A stretch of DNA of 64,000 bases from Parashewanella hymeniacidonis. Its GTDB lineage: Bacteria > Pseudomonadota > Gammaproteobacteria > Enterobacterales > Shewanellaceae. This document shows positions 52,708 through 61,876 of the stretch, in pieces. Positions within the stretch are counted from its first letter, which is position 1, and each line of letters opens with the position of its first letter. The stretch spans positions 1 through 64,000 of the forward strand of contig NZ_JAFEUN010000004.1 of NCBI RefSeq assembly GCF_016900895.1, written 5' to 3'. Under the pieces are notes generated by a model. The model was not told the DNA's origin. It did no database searches and saw nothing but the letters and a program-made list of their open reading frames with translations. The position numbers and the translations under genes were made by a program.

Positions 52708-52867
52708 AGATTAAGTCATTACTTATTACGGTTATTGGCAGTATAAGTCATAACTTAAATAATACAATAAGTAGTGTCCAATTACAGTTAAAGGTTGTAT
52801 AAGTGGTTACTTAAGTTGAGAGTTGAGTTCCAATTAGAGTTAACCTTTTAAATCTATTGCACCAATA

Positions 52868-53158
52868 TTATTCAGATTTAAACTTGGACTTAACCCAACT
52901 TATAATTCGGTTTTTAGAACAAACTTTACGCTTACTGCTCTGCTGAATTTGCTGCTGAATTGAATCTTTAGTAAGAGTAATAATCGTATTTGCGGATTCA
53001 CGTTTTGCGGAAATACTGGTTTCGGATGGGTTCGGCTTGCAAGTGCATGTTGGGTGTTTACAACTGCTGGTTCCATCATCATTGGCCATGTTTAGTCGTA
53101 CAGTTTGACCGCCGCAAACTTCACAGTGGATTTTTATCAAAGGTTCCGTTTTATTCAT
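52868..53158 (-). CDS. Small cysteine-rich protein, unknown
   Basis: 96 residues. The first 40 contain possible zinc ligands: IHCEVCGGQTV and SSCKHPTCTCKP. The C-terminal half is basic (SSKRKVCSKNRIISWVKSKFKSE). No family is recognised. There is 324 bp of empty DNA on its upstream side, so it may have its own promoter. Confidence 0.5.
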   Translation of the reverse strand: MNKTEPLIKIHCEVCGGQTVRLNMANDDGTSSCKHPTCTCKPNPSETSISAKRESANTIITLTKDSIQQQIQQSSKRKVCSKNRIISWVKSKFKSE

Positions 53159-53482
53159 CCCAACATCCTGTTGTTTTTATGGCTTTGTATGAGAGTTTGA
53201 TCATAAAGCACATTTAACCGTACAACAATCAAGTTTATACTGAGTGGTGTTCTATTGAGCTGGTATGGGGGGAAAGTAGTTTTTAGCTAAGTAAAATCCA
53301 AAAGTTCCCTCAACCATTCAAAAATTAATCTTTCGCTACTCCTCCCGTATTTCCTAGGTTTGTTAGGCAATTCATTGTTTTTAAATTGAATATAGCCTGA
53401 ACGAATAGTTGATTAGTTTGACGCTTAAAAAAACAGCTGCGATGTTATTTACAAATAATTACCAGTAGTTGAACCAGAAAGA
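53159..53482. other. Intergenic stretch of 324 bp
   Basis: It separates the divergent cysteine-rich gene and the first XRE gene, so it should contain promoters for both. I see no repeat, hairpin or RNA gene. Confidence 0.4.
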
Positions 53483-53980
53483 ATGACTTTTGGAGAGCGT
53501 TTAGATTACACATTGCGGACACTGCATATTAATCAGTCTGAACTCAGTAGGCGCTCAGGTGTAGCGCAGCAGACCATTAATTACATCATTCAAAGAAAAC
53601 TTCATAAGTCTAAGTTCGCTTATCAACTTGCTGATGCTTTAAACGTAAACCCTACATGGCTAGTACATGGTTTTGGCCGATTTGAATCCAGTTTTTCGAG
53701 AGACACACCCATCATCAGAAGTTACGTCGACCTACAAACATTTCTCAGGCAAGGGCAGTTACCCAACCACAATAAATATCTCATTGTTGAACAAGATCTT
53801 GGCGAGTCATGTTTTGCATTTCAGACCGACTTAACCGAAGTCATTATTTGCACTAATCAAGACACTTTTGGCGCTAAAGAATTTTTAAAAATAGAACCCT
53901 TACAAATCGAAATAGTAATAAACCCAGGCAGTAACACTTACCCAATTTATGAGATAAGGAGGCGGTGTAATGAGTTTTAA
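53483..53980 (+). CDS. XRE-family regulator A
   Basis: 165 residues. The N-terminal helix-turn-helix (TFGERLDYTLRTLHINQSELSRRSGVAQQTINYIIQRKLHKSKFAYQLADALNVNPTWLV) is clear. The C-terminal part (TPIIRSYVDLQTFLRQGQLP, FAFQTDLTEVIICTN, NPGSNTYPIYEIRRR) matches that of regulator B at 55624 but not a family I can name. It overlaps a 110-residue partner by 11 bp. Together with the same pair at 55624-56443 it brackets a transporter and a VOC protein. Confidence 0.8.
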   Translation: MTFGERLDYTLRTLHINQSELSRRSGVAQQTINYIIQRKLHKSKFAYQLADALNVNPTWLVHGFGRFESSFSRDTPIIRSYVDLQTFLRQGQLPNHNKYLIVEQDLGESCFAFQTDLTEVIICTNQDTFGAKEFLKIEPLQIEIVINPGSNTYPIYEIRRRCNEF

Positions 53981-54302
53981 ACATTTTAAGGAATCTATTG
54001 ATTATGCGCTAAGCAGCTTGAGTGCTCAGTCTACCTATATTTTCATTGAACAGCTGGTATTTATGGATGGTAAATTTTGGTTGAAGTTTCGGCTTGGTAG
54101 TAGCTTAAAAGTTCATGCTGAGCCGATTGAAGTGCTCGACAAGCTATATGATTCATCGTCATTCAACGCCATTCAATATGCTAAATTTCAGCGATACAAA
54201 GGCATTAACCAAGTCTATCACGAATTCATTAAGCGCCAATGTCCTGAAGCTAAATCAAGCTACATTTCTTATGTGTTAAGAGAGGTGCAAAATGACGCCT
54301 AG
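53970..54302 (+). CDS. Partner protein A of the XRE regulator, unknown
   Basis: 110 residues, beginning inside the regulator stop (ATGAGTTTTAA). No known domain. It is similar in length and in the pattern LEQLVFMDGKFWLKFRLGSSLKVHAEPIEVLDKLY to partner B (HIEFLRLQYFDDQFWVEYKFNTSSKTYNEP), where FW-Y/F-K/R-F and a Glu-Pro occur at matched places. It overlaps the transporter gene by 11 bp, so the cassette is one operon. Confidence 0.65.
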   Translation: MSFKHFKESIDYALSSLSAQSTYIFIEQLVFMDGKFWLKFRLGSSLKVHAEPIEVLDKLYDSSSFNAIQYAKFQRYKGINQVYHEFIKRQCPEAKSSYISYVLREVQNDA

Positions 54303-54972
54303 TTCTGATGTAAAACTCATACTTAAACGCTCTTATATAAACTACTTACTGATTGGTTTATTGATCACATCATCCATTGCATCACATTTGATGGCGAATC
54401 GTTTGCTGGATATCTTTGGCTTTCCGGTGATACCCGCTACCTTCACTTATATGTTGGTATTTTCATTATCCGATATGTTGGCTGCTTTGAATCCTCGTCG
54501 ATTTGTGGTGTGTGTGCTGGTGGGTGAAGCTCTGGCAAACTTATATTGGGTGGGATTTGCAACGGGTGTCAATGCATCGCCTGCGCCAGAGTTTTTTCAG
54601 CTAAGCCAGTCTTATCAAGATGTGTTTGGCAGTGTGCCACAATTGTTTTTAGCGAATCTTGGCGGTGGTTTGATCATCAGCATCTTAGATATTTTCTTGT
54701 TTTCACACTGGTATCGAGTGAAAAAGCATTCCTTTTTTAGAGCCTCTTTATTTTCAACGGTTGTGAGCATCAGTGCTTACACCTATTTCACTGACTACTT
54801 TGGGTTCAAAGGCAGTTATCCGCACCATGTGCTTACATTGGCGCATGTGAATACCATTACCAATATGATGTTTGTTTTGGTGTATTCCATTATTAGCGCC
54901 TACTTAATGAAACACATCATTAAGTACATCAAAAGCAGCAATATTGGAGAATATCAGCATGATTCAGTTTGA
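54292..54972 (+). CDS. VUT-like membrane transporter (queuosine-precursor transporter type)
   Basis: 226 residues with about six membrane helices. The N-terminal segment SSIASHLMANRLLDIFGFPVIPATFTYMLVFSLSDMLAALNPRR resembles the YhhQ/VUT family (N-lle-x-A-N-K pattern and FxLSD). This family takes up queuosine precursors in several bacteria. The ligand here is unknown, because the family identity rests on general layout. Overlaps both neighbours, so it is strictly coupled. Confidence 0.6.
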   Translation: MTPSSDVKLILKRSYINYLLIGLLITSSIASHLMANRLLDIFGFPVIPATFTYMLVFSLSDMLAALNPRRFVVCVLVGEALANLYWVGFATGVNASPAPEFFQLSQSYQDVFGSVPQLFLANLGGGLIISILDIFLFSHWYRVKKHSFFRASLFSTVVSISAYTYFTDYFGFKGSYPHHVLTLAHVNTITNMMFVLVYSIISAYLMKHIIKYIKSSNIGEYQHDSV

Positions 54973-55534
54973 AGGTTTTAGCCACATTAATATCGTTGTC
55001 GATGATATGGACGCAGCACTAGCCTTTTATCAAAACCTATTCGGTGCCGTTCCACAGCAAGCTTTTCCACATTTTAAGAATGTAGGCTTTGCAAAATCAG
55101 CTGGATTTATGGAGCAGCCTGAAGATGTTGATGTTTCTATCACATTCTTAGAGATCCCAAATACTGGCGTGTTTTTGGAATTAATGGAATATCACAACCC
55201 ACAAGGCATGGAAAATCTCGATGAAAAATACAGTAATGATTTAGGAAATGTCGGTCACATTGCATTGAAGGTAAAAAATATTGAGCAGGCTTTTGAGTTT
55301 GTAAAAGCGCAAAAAAGTGTGCAATTGATCTCTGATGATGAAGGTTATCAGCCGTTTAAAATCGATAATATTAATAAGGATGAGTTTTACTTCTTTGATA
55401 AAAGCAAAGAACAAGATGACGCTGAAAAACAAGCCGTGTGTGATGTGGTTTCAAATATTCGGTATTTCTATTTCGTGGATCAATATGGCGTGCAGTGGGA
55501 ACTTGAGCAAGGGCATAGTGATATAGGCTCGTAA
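54959..55534 (+). CDS. VOC-superfamily (glyoxalase/dioxygenase-like) protein
   Basis: 191 residues from the ATG at 54959, with GGAG upstream, overlapping the transporter by 14 bp. Two beta-alpha-beta-beta-beta modules: FSHINIVVDDMDAALAFYQNLFGA with His, FLELMEYHNPQG with Glu, NVGHIALKVKNIEQAFEFV with His and VQWELEQG with Glu. These are the usual metal-binding positions. The substrate is unknown. Confidence 0.78.
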   Translation: MIQFEGFSHINIVVDDMDAALAFYQNLFGAVPQQAFPHFKNVGFAKSAGFMEQPEDVDVSITFLEIPNTGVFLELMEYHNPQGMENLDEKYSNDLGNVGHIALKVKNIEQAFEFVKAQKSVQLISDDEGYQPFKIDNINKDEFYFFDKSKEQDDAEKQAVCDVVSNIRYFYFVDQYGVQWELEQGHSDIGS

Positions 55535-55623
55535 TCACTGTTTTGATTATCAATAATTAATTTGACTAATAATACAAAAACGCTTGTATTTAAGGGGAAT
55601 AAAAATCCCTCAGAGACAAGTTA

Positions 55624-56127
55624 ATGGAAACCACATTAGGCGAACGACTAGAGCGTGCACTGATTGAAGTGCAAATGACCCAAAGCCAGCTTGCACAAAA
55701 GGCTGGTGTAACTCAACAAGCCATCAGTTACATCATAAAACATAAGGTTGATGAGACTAAGATGGCACCAAAACTCGCAGAGGCGCTCGGTGTTAACCCA
55801 AGTTGGTTGATACTAGGAATAGGGCGGTTATACAAAGATTTTGGTACAGAGCTGCCAATTATTAGTAGCTTTGTATTGCTACAAAAATTTTTGAGAGATG
55901 GTGTTACACCGCCGGGAACACCAACGGTTTTGACTGAAGCTGATTTAAGTCCATCAGCATTCGCATATCAAACCGAATTACATAAGGTAGCGCTTTGTGA
56001 TTTAAGTGATGACTTTAATGCAACGGAGTTTTTGCATGTTCAAGGGGCGCAATTGGAAGTGGTCACTGAGCCGATGACAAACGCTTATCCGATTTATGAG
56101 TGGAGAGTACGTAGTGTCGAGTTTTAG
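55624..56127 (+). CDS. XRE-family regulator B
   Basis: 167 residues. Helix-turn-helix TLGERLERALIEVQMTQSQLAQKAGVTQQAISYIIKHKVDETKMAPKLAEALGVNPSWLI. The rest parallels regulator A (ELPIISSFVLLQKFLRDG, FAYQTELHKVALCD, TNAYPIYEWRVRSVEF). The similarity is clear but not close, so the duplication is old. It overlaps partner B by 14 bp. Confidence 0.8.
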   Translation: METTLGERLERALIEVQMTQSQLAQKAGVTQQAISYIIKHKVDETKMAPKLAEALGVNPSWLILGIGRLYKDFGTELPIISSFVLLQKFLRDGVTPPGTPTVLTEADLSPSAFAYQTELHKVALCDLSDDFNATEFLHVQGAQLEVVTEPMTNAYPIYEWRVRSVEF

Positions 56128-56443
56128 TCCGTTAAGGCAAGTTAAAGATTGGTTTCTCTTTCACAAAGGTAATGGCGGTGTGAGTAAGCTGCATATTGAG
56201 TTTTTGCGATTGCAGTATTTCGACGATCAATTCTGGGTGGAGTATAAATTCAATACTTCATCTAAAACCTACAACGAACCGCTAGGCATTGTTGCTGAAA
56301 TGATGAAGTCCTATCAAGTTACTAAAAAACAGTATGAAACGTTTCAACATTACCTCTCACTCAATAGCCTATACTGCGGCGTGTTTCAGTTCTTGCCTAA
56401 TCGTTTAAAACAGAAGTATGTGGATTATGCTCTGAGCGATTGA
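56114..56443 (+). CDS. Partner protein B of the XRE regulator, unknown
   Basis: 109 residues from a GTG at 56114, chosen because it corresponds to the partner A start (same place relative to the regulator stop) and has GGAG 8 bp upstream; an ATG at 56096 is possible. No known domain; rich in aromatic residues (FWVEYKFNTSSKTYNEPLG, YETFQHYLSL). The end of the cassette. Confidence 0.6.
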   Translation: MSSFSPLRQVKDWFLFHKGNGGVSKLHIEFLRLQYFDDQFWVEYKFNTSSKTYNEPLGIVAEMMKSYQVTKKQYETFQHYLSLNSLYCGVFQFLPNRLKQKYVDYALSD

Positions 56444-56529
56444 GTGAGTTGTTGAGTTGGAAGTTGGCAATTAGCAGTTACTTTCTTTTTGGCCGTTGCG
56501 TAGTGAATGGTTAATGCTTTGATGGGTAA

Positions 56530-56787
56530 TTATTCTAGCCATTCTTCCATAATCACCTTAGCTTCGTCATGCATAGATATATTGTTATCACCAATTTCCC
56601 GCTCACCTCGTGCTATTCCTTCTAAGATAGCAAGACGATTTTGCATAAATTCAAAATGATCAACATCGACTAAGTAAGCTGATGGTTTTCCATGTTCAGA
56701 GATTAAGACTAGCTCTTTCGTCATTCGAAGTTCAGCTAATATTTTTTCAGCTTGCCTGTTCAAAGTGGTAGCTAATACAGTTTTCAT
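56530..56787 (-). CDS. Phd/YefM-family antitoxin, no partner seen
   Basis: 85 residues: MKTVLATTLNRQAEKILAELRMTKELVLISEHGKPSAYLVDVDHFEFMQNRLAILEGI is the Phd/YefM fold. No toxin gene lies on either side: the region downstream (56444-56529) is too short and the upstream one is empty. It may be a leftover antitoxin or an anti-addiction module against a toxin elsewhere. Confidence 0.8.
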   Translation of the reverse strand: MKTVLATTLNRQAEKILAELRMTKELVLISEHGKPSAYLVDVDHFEFMQNRLAILEGIARGEREIGDNNISMHDEAKVIMEEWLE

Positions 56788-57141
56788 TGGGCTCTATGAT
56801 TTAATTGATACCGATAATTTACTGCCACTGTAATCAGGAGGAAGAGCAAGTCAACTTTGATAGAAACTTGAAAAACTTTGTTGTACTTGCTTTAAGAAAA
56901 GCCTGTTATCTCTAAACATCTCACCTTGTTAGCAATAAATCCAATCAATCATTAAACAAGTTTAATCAATATTAATTTGATTGATTTGTTATTTGTCGGC
57001 ATAAACAGAAATAAATACAACATATTTTGTATATTTGTATTTGTTTGCATCGTTTTACATTTTTAATCGGCGTAAACACAGAGCTGTCATGGACATAATT
57101 ACAGGGACGAACTCTTATGGTTTTTAAAGTTGGAGTGCGTT
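56788..57141. other. Intergenic stretch of 354 bp with inverted repeats upstream of alpA
   Basis: Contains the nested palindrome ATTAAAC-AA-GTTTAAT (56951-56966) and the flanking 9-bp inverted repeat AATCAATCA/TGATTGATT (56943-56951 and 56978-56986). It could be an operator for alpA or the antitoxin. The rest is AT-rich without recognisable structure. Confidence 0.45.
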
Positions 57142-57348
57142 ATGAAAACTGGAACTAAGCTTGAACAAACTTGGTATACCCAACGTGAACTTTCTGAATA
57201 CTTAGGAATTTGTGAATCCACCCTGTGGCGTTGGCGTAAAGATAAGCGTTTTCCTCAGCCTCATATGAGAGTTAGACGCAACGGTAAATTGCGTGGTGGG
57301 CGTTATCATATCAAAATGGTTGAGGCTTTTATGCGCCACAAACTGTAG
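57142..57348 (+). CDS. AlpA-like excisionase/regulator
   Basis: 68 residues. The ATG at 57142 has TGGAG upstream. The helix-turn-helix YTQRELSEYLGICESTLWRWRKDKRFPQPHMRV matches the AlpA family of phage and island regulators, which drive integrase expression or act as excisionase. The following primase-helicase gene starts 10 bp later. Likely controls excision of this element. Confidence 0.8.
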   Translation: MKTGTKLEQTWYTQRELSEYLGICESTLWRWRKDKRFPQPHMRVRRNGKLRGGRYHIKMVEAFMRHKL

Positions 57349-57358
57349 GGCTTGCATT

Positions 57359-60022
57359 ATGCGCTCCCAACTACAGCAAGAAATTCTTAGGCGTTTGTTA
57401 TCAGACTTTGATTTCAAAAAACAAAATTCTGATTTTTTACAACAAGGTATTTGCCCTAATTGTTCAGAGCGTGAACTCTATACCAGCAAACAAAACCCTT
57501 GGATTATCCGTTGTGGACGCTTAAATAAGTGCGCCTATGAAGCTCATATCAAAGAACTCTATACTGATTTGTTTTCTTGTTGGAGTGATAGATTCAAAAC
57601 TGAGATCGTTCAAACAACTGGACAGGTGATTAACCCAAACGCTGCTGCAGAAGCATATATGGAGTTAGCCAGAGGGTTTGATAATTCGAAACTAAAATCT
57701 TGGTATCAACAAGGTGCTTATTATTGCAATGACAAAAAAATTGGTACAGCTACAGTTAAGTTTGTTTTGAGTAATGGCAGCACATGGGAGCGGTTCATTG
57801 ATAAACCTGAACGCTTTGGCAACATGAAAGCTTATTTTTCAGGTAAATACCAAGGCCATTGGTGGCAACCTCCTGATTTTAGTGTGGATAAATCACATGG
57901 TGAGTTGTGGCTTACAGAAGGCATTTTTGATGCGATAGCATTACTCCAAGTCGGAATAAACGCAGTCAGTGTGATGAGTTGCAACAATTTTCCATACAAA
58001 GAATTATCTATGTTAGTTGAGCGTGCTAAGTCTAAGCCTGCACTTATTTTTGCGTTCGATAGAGGTAAAGCAGGTGAGTCATTTGCCAAAAAGTTCGTTA
58101 ATAAAGCTCGTGCCCTTGGTTGGAAGGCTAGTGCTGCACTGCCTCCTGAACAAAGTCTTAAACTTGACTGGAATGATTTACTCCAGAGGAACCGTTTAAC
58201 CAGAGAGCACATAAAAGAATACCGTTATTATGGTCAACTATTGCTTGCTAAGACTGCAATAGAAAAAGGGGCGCTTGTTTATCAAAAAACGGCTCAGTTG
58301 TCTTTCCCGTTTGAATTTGAGCAGGTTATATATTGGTTTGCTCTTGATATAAAGAAGTTAGAAAAAGAGATTGGTGCTGACGTTGGTGGTGGAAATGATC
58401 ACCTGCAGCAGGTGAGAACAATTGCTGAGGCAAGCAATGTTCAAGAGTTGATGAAGTGTCATCCTCAACCGTTATACTTCCAAGAAAATAAGCTGACCAA
58501 TGAAAGCTGGTACTACTTAAAAATAGACTTTCCTCACAACAATTCAGCGGTTAAAAATACCTTTACAGGTAAACAATTAGGCTCAGCTTCTGAGTTCAAA
58601 AATCGTTTGCTTTCTGTTGCACCGGGCGCAATTTTTGAAGGTAAAACCTATCAGCTCAATCGATTTCTTGCGCCTAAAATTTTCAACATTAAACGTGTTA
58701 ATACCATTGACTATGTAGGGTATGTCAAGGAGCAGCAATGTTATGTATTCAATAAAGTAGCGGTAACAAATGGCAGCATATATCACTTAAATGATGAAGA
58801 TTTTTTCGATATTGAAAAACTCAGTATTAAGACTATTCAAAGGTTGGAGTTAACAATGGAAATTGATGAAAAACAATATGACCAGCAGTGGCTGGAATAT
58901 CTTTGGCAAGCTTTTGGTGAAAAAGGCATTGTGGCACTAGCGTTCTGGTTTGGTAGTTTATTTGTACAGCAAATACGTGATAAACAAAAAAGTTACCCGT
59001 TTTTAGAAATTGTTGGTGAACCGGGAACGGGTAAGTCTACGTTACTAGAGTTTTTGTGGAAGCTATTTGGACGGCGAGATTATGAAGGCTTTGATCCCAG
59101 CAAATCGACATTAAGCGGTCGAACTCGAAATTTTGCTCAGTTGAGCAATTTACCTGTGGTATTAATTGAGGGAGATCGGGGCGATGGCAAAGATGCTAAA
59201 CAGAAACGGTTTGATTGGGATGAATTAAAAACGGCTTACAATGGCAGAAGTATTAGAACGAAAGGGCTAAAAAATGCGGGTAACGATACCTGTGAACCAC
59301 CGTTTCGCGGCAGCATTGTGATAGCTCAAAATGCTGATGTACAAGCTTCAGATGCAATTTTACAGCGGATTGTTCACCTCAAAACGGATAGAAAGCACCA
59401 CAATGCGCAATCAAAGTCAGCAGCGGATTGGCTTGGCAAAGTGCCTACTGAACAAGTCAGTGGCTTTATGGTGAAATCGTTATTAAAAGAGCAATGTATT
59501 GTAGAAACTATTCTTAATCGAACTAAAGTTTATGAGCAACAACTTGCCGATGAGGCTGATGTTTGTCATATCCGTGTGATATTAAATCACGCCCAAATTT
59601 GTTCTTTAGTGGATGCTTTGTCAATTGTCGCATCTTTATCAGATGAACAAAGAACATTAACTAAGCAGCACATTTTTTCGATGGCTAAAGAACGTCAGCA
59701 AGCCATCAATTCTGATCATCCTTATGTTCAAGAATTTTGGGACGTTTACGATTTTATCGAAAGTGAAGGAATACATACCTTAAATCATGCGAGAGATTCA
59801 AATTTAATCGCCATTAATTTTAATCATTTTATCGAACTGGCAACTGAACGTAAGCAAAGAGTGCCACCACTTCTTGAATTAAAACGATTATTAAAGGCTG
59901 GTGTTACGCATAAGTTCTTAGGACAAAAATCAGTAAATAGTGCGGTAAATGCTGAATACAACAAAAATTCGATGACAAATCATAAGCCTTTGTCAGTTAA
60001 GTGTTGGGTGTTTGCTAAATAA
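57359..60022 (+). CDS. TOPRIM primase fused to a superfamily 3-like helicase
   Basis: 887 residues from the ATG at 57359. N-terminal zinc-finger-like region (GICPNCSERELY and RCGRLNKCAYEAH), then a TOPRIM domain (GELWLTEGIFDAIALLQVG, then KPALIFAFDRGKAGESFAKKF, then KLDWNDLL). The C-terminal ATPase has GEPGTGKSTLLEFLWKLFG and LPVVLIEGDRGDGKDAKQKRFDWDELK. Such proteins replicate plasmids and islands. It may permit rolling or theta replication of the excised element. Intact. Confidence 0.78.
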   Translation: MRSQLQQEILRRLLSDFDFKKQNSDFLQQGICPNCSERELYTSKQNPWIIRCGRLNKCAYEAHIKELYTDLFSCWSDRFKTEIVQTTGQVINPNAAAEAYMELARGFDNSKLKSWYQQGAYYCNDKKIGTATVKFVLSNGSTWERFIDKPERFGNMKAYFSGKYQGHWWQPPDFSVDKSHGELWLTEGIFDAIALLQVGINAVSVMSCNNFPYKELSMLVERAKSKPALIFAFDRGKAGESFAKKFVNKARALGWKASAALPPEQSLKLDWNDLLQRNRLTREHIKEYRYYGQLLLAKTAIEKGALVYQKTAQLSFPFEFEQVIYWFALDIKKLEKEIGADVGGGNDHLQQVRTIAEASNVQELMKCHPQPLYFQENKLTNESWYYLKIDFPHNNSAVKNTFTGKQLGSASEFKNRLLSVAPGAIFEGKTYQLNRFLAPKIFNIKRVNTIDYVGYVKEQQCYVFNKVAVTNGSIYHLNDEDFFDIEKLSIKTIQRLELTMEIDEKQYDQQWLEYLWQAFGEKGIVALAFWFGSLFVQQIRDKQKSYPFLEIVGEPGTGKSTLLEFLWKLFGRRDYEGFDPSKSTLSGRTRNFAQLSNLPVVLIEGDRGDGKDAKQKRFDWDELKTAYNGRSIRTKGLKNAGNDTCEPPFRGSIVIAQNADVQASDAILQRIVHLKTDRKHHNAQSKSAADWLGKVPTEQVSGFMVKSLLKEQCIVETILNRTKVYEQQLADEADVCHIRVILNHAQICSLVDALSIVASLSDEQRTLTKQHIFSMAKERQQAINSDHPYVQEFWDVYDFIESEGIHTLNHARDSNLIAINFNHFIELATERKQRVPPLLELKRLLKAGVTHKFLGQKSVNSAVNAEYNKNSMTNHKPLSVKCWVFAK

Positions 60023-60136
60023 CTTTTTATTATGCTAGCTGTATGTATAGAGCGGTAGAGCAGAATAACTAAATTCATTGATTAATCCATTGGAGTCAGT
60101 AAAGTACTGTCATCAACTCCACACTGCAATTTCCAA

Positions 60137-61876
60137 ATGAAGTTAATTGACTCATTGATCATGGCTAATGCTGATAGCCTTAAAGTTCGTTATAAAAAAT
60201 ATTTCTCAAAAAGTCCTTCTATGACCCGTAAAGCTGATATTGCTGTAGAGCTAGAAAAAGGGTTAATGGCACCAATGGTTTTAAAAAACTATTGGGAGAA
60301 TATGCCAGAGCTTGAAAAGATCCTTATACAGGAAGTCATATACAACTTTCAGGGCATGATTGATGCAATACGTTTTAAGGCAAAATATGGCGCATTTCCC
60401 GGTAAGCCTCCAAGCAAGTCATTATACGGTTATGAAAAAGAAATTAATGCCTATCAGGTGTTTTTCTACCCACAAGAGCGATATGGGCAGAGCTTAATTC
60501 ACCAAACTTTGATTGAACAATTAAAGCAGTTTGTTCCTGCACCCAAAGCAGAAAAAATAGCGACTGTCGATTTTTCAGAGCCATTAGAAGAACATTATAC
60601 AATGCATAATCGAGAGCAGAGTGCTTTCTCTGATCTCAATACGATGCTGACATCACTGAATAATAAAGAGCTTAAAGTCAGTGACAAGACTGGAGTACCT
60701 ACCGCTGGTGCTTTAAAAAAACTGTCTGCTAAATTGTCAGAATACTACTCTGCTTCGGATCTGGATGAAGTAAAAGGAGAGGAACATATTCTTGCATATG
60801 GCTGGATAAGATTACTTGCTAATAGTCGCTTTGCCAAAGCTCAAGCCTCGTTAATTCCTTCAAAACAACAAGCGAAATCCACAGCGGAAACGATAAAATC
60901 AATTTGGGATGATTGGTGTTATAAAAGTAAAGATGAAGAATTTAATCGAATTGATGTAATCAAAGGTCAAAAAGGCAAAGCGAAAAGATATTTTTCTGAT
61001 GCTGTAGATCGTCGACTCAACGTGATTGAAGCTTTACTTGAATGTGAAGTAAATCAGTGGGTTTCATTTGATGAATTTTCCAGATTTATTTTGGCGACTG
61101 GCAGAGATATTCAAGTTACCGATGCGCCAGAGCATTTATATATTTACGATGCGCATTATGGCGGTTTGTATAATGGTGGCTGGGATATTATCGAAGAAAG
61201 TTACTTAAAGTGTTTACTTGTCGAATATATGGCAACACTGGGGGTAATCGATGTAGTCATGTACGATTTATCTCAAATATCAGACAGCAATGATGATTAT
61301 TGGGGAACGGTTGATTTGGACTGCTTGCATCGTTATCAAGGTCTAAGGTATTTCAAACTGACAGAGCTTGGTGCTTATGTACTTGGTAAAATGCCATCTT
61401 ATGACGGCAGTAATATTCCACAGAGTAAAACTTCATTAACCGTTAAAAGAAGGGGAAAGATCACTTGTAATAGTGCACTTGAGCCTTGGGAAGTTCAATT
61501 TTTATCTCTTTATGCCAAGCAAATTGATGATGATGTTTGGCAGCTAGAGCGGAAAAATATCGTGCAAGCATTGCAAGCTGGTAGTGATATAAAAGAGCTG
61601 ACAGAGTTTTTGCTAGAACGAGAGTCACAACCTTTTTTACCTGAAGATTGTGAACAATTATTTCAACAGCTCGCAAAAAACATCGATGGTGTAAAACTTC
61701 AGTCAGAAGCCATTATTTTTAAGTGTAAAAATAAAGAGATCTTTGAATTGATAACTAAAGACAAAGCGCTTTCGAAGTTATGTCAGCCATTTGAAGCTTT
61801 ACAGCTCATTATTCCTAAAAACAAAGAGTCGACCTTTAAATCAAAATTGAATGAGATTGGAGTAGGGTATTTGTGA
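60137..61876 (+). CDS. XPB/Ssl2 N-terminal-like (Helicase_C_3) protein
   Basis: 579 residues. No ATPase motifs. The C-terminal region KTSLTVKRRGKITCNSALEPWEVQFLSLYAKQIDDDVWQLERKNIVQALQ, DIKELTEFLLERESQPFLPEDCEQLFQQL resembles the XPB/Ssl2 N-terminal domain family, and the N-terminal part (RYKKYFSKSPSMTRKADIAVELEKGL) fits the helicase-associated proteins of that group. It is 114 bp downstream of the primase-helicase, same strand, so may assist it. A defence role is also possible. Confidence 0.6.
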   Translation: MKLIDSLIMANADSLKVRYKKYFSKSPSMTRKADIAVELEKGLMAPMVLKNYWENMPELEKILIQEVIYNFQGMIDAIRFKAKYGAFPGKPPSKSLYGYEKEINAYQVFFYPQERYGQSLIHQTLIEQLKQFVPAPKAEKIATVDFSEPLEEHYTMHNREQSAFSDLNTMLTSLNNKELKVSDKTGVPTAGALKKLSAKLSEYYSASDLDEVKGEEHILAYGWIRLLANSRFAKAQASLIPSKQQAKSTAETIKSIWDDWCYKSKDEEFNRIDVIKGQKGKAKRYFSDAVDRRLNVIEALLECEVNQWVSFDEFSRFILATGRDIQVTDAPEHLYIYDAHYGGLYNGGWDIIEESYLKCLLVEYMATLGVIDVVMYDLSQISDSNDDYWGTVDLDCLHRYQGLRYFKLTELGAYVLGKMPSYDGSNIPQSKTSLTVKRRGKITCNSALEPWEVQFLSLYAKQIDDDVWQLERKNIVQALQAGSDIKELTEFLLERESQPFLPEDCEQLFQQLAKNIDGVKLQSEAIIFKCKNKEIFELITKDKALSKLCQPFEALQLIIPKNKESTFKSKLNEIGVGYL

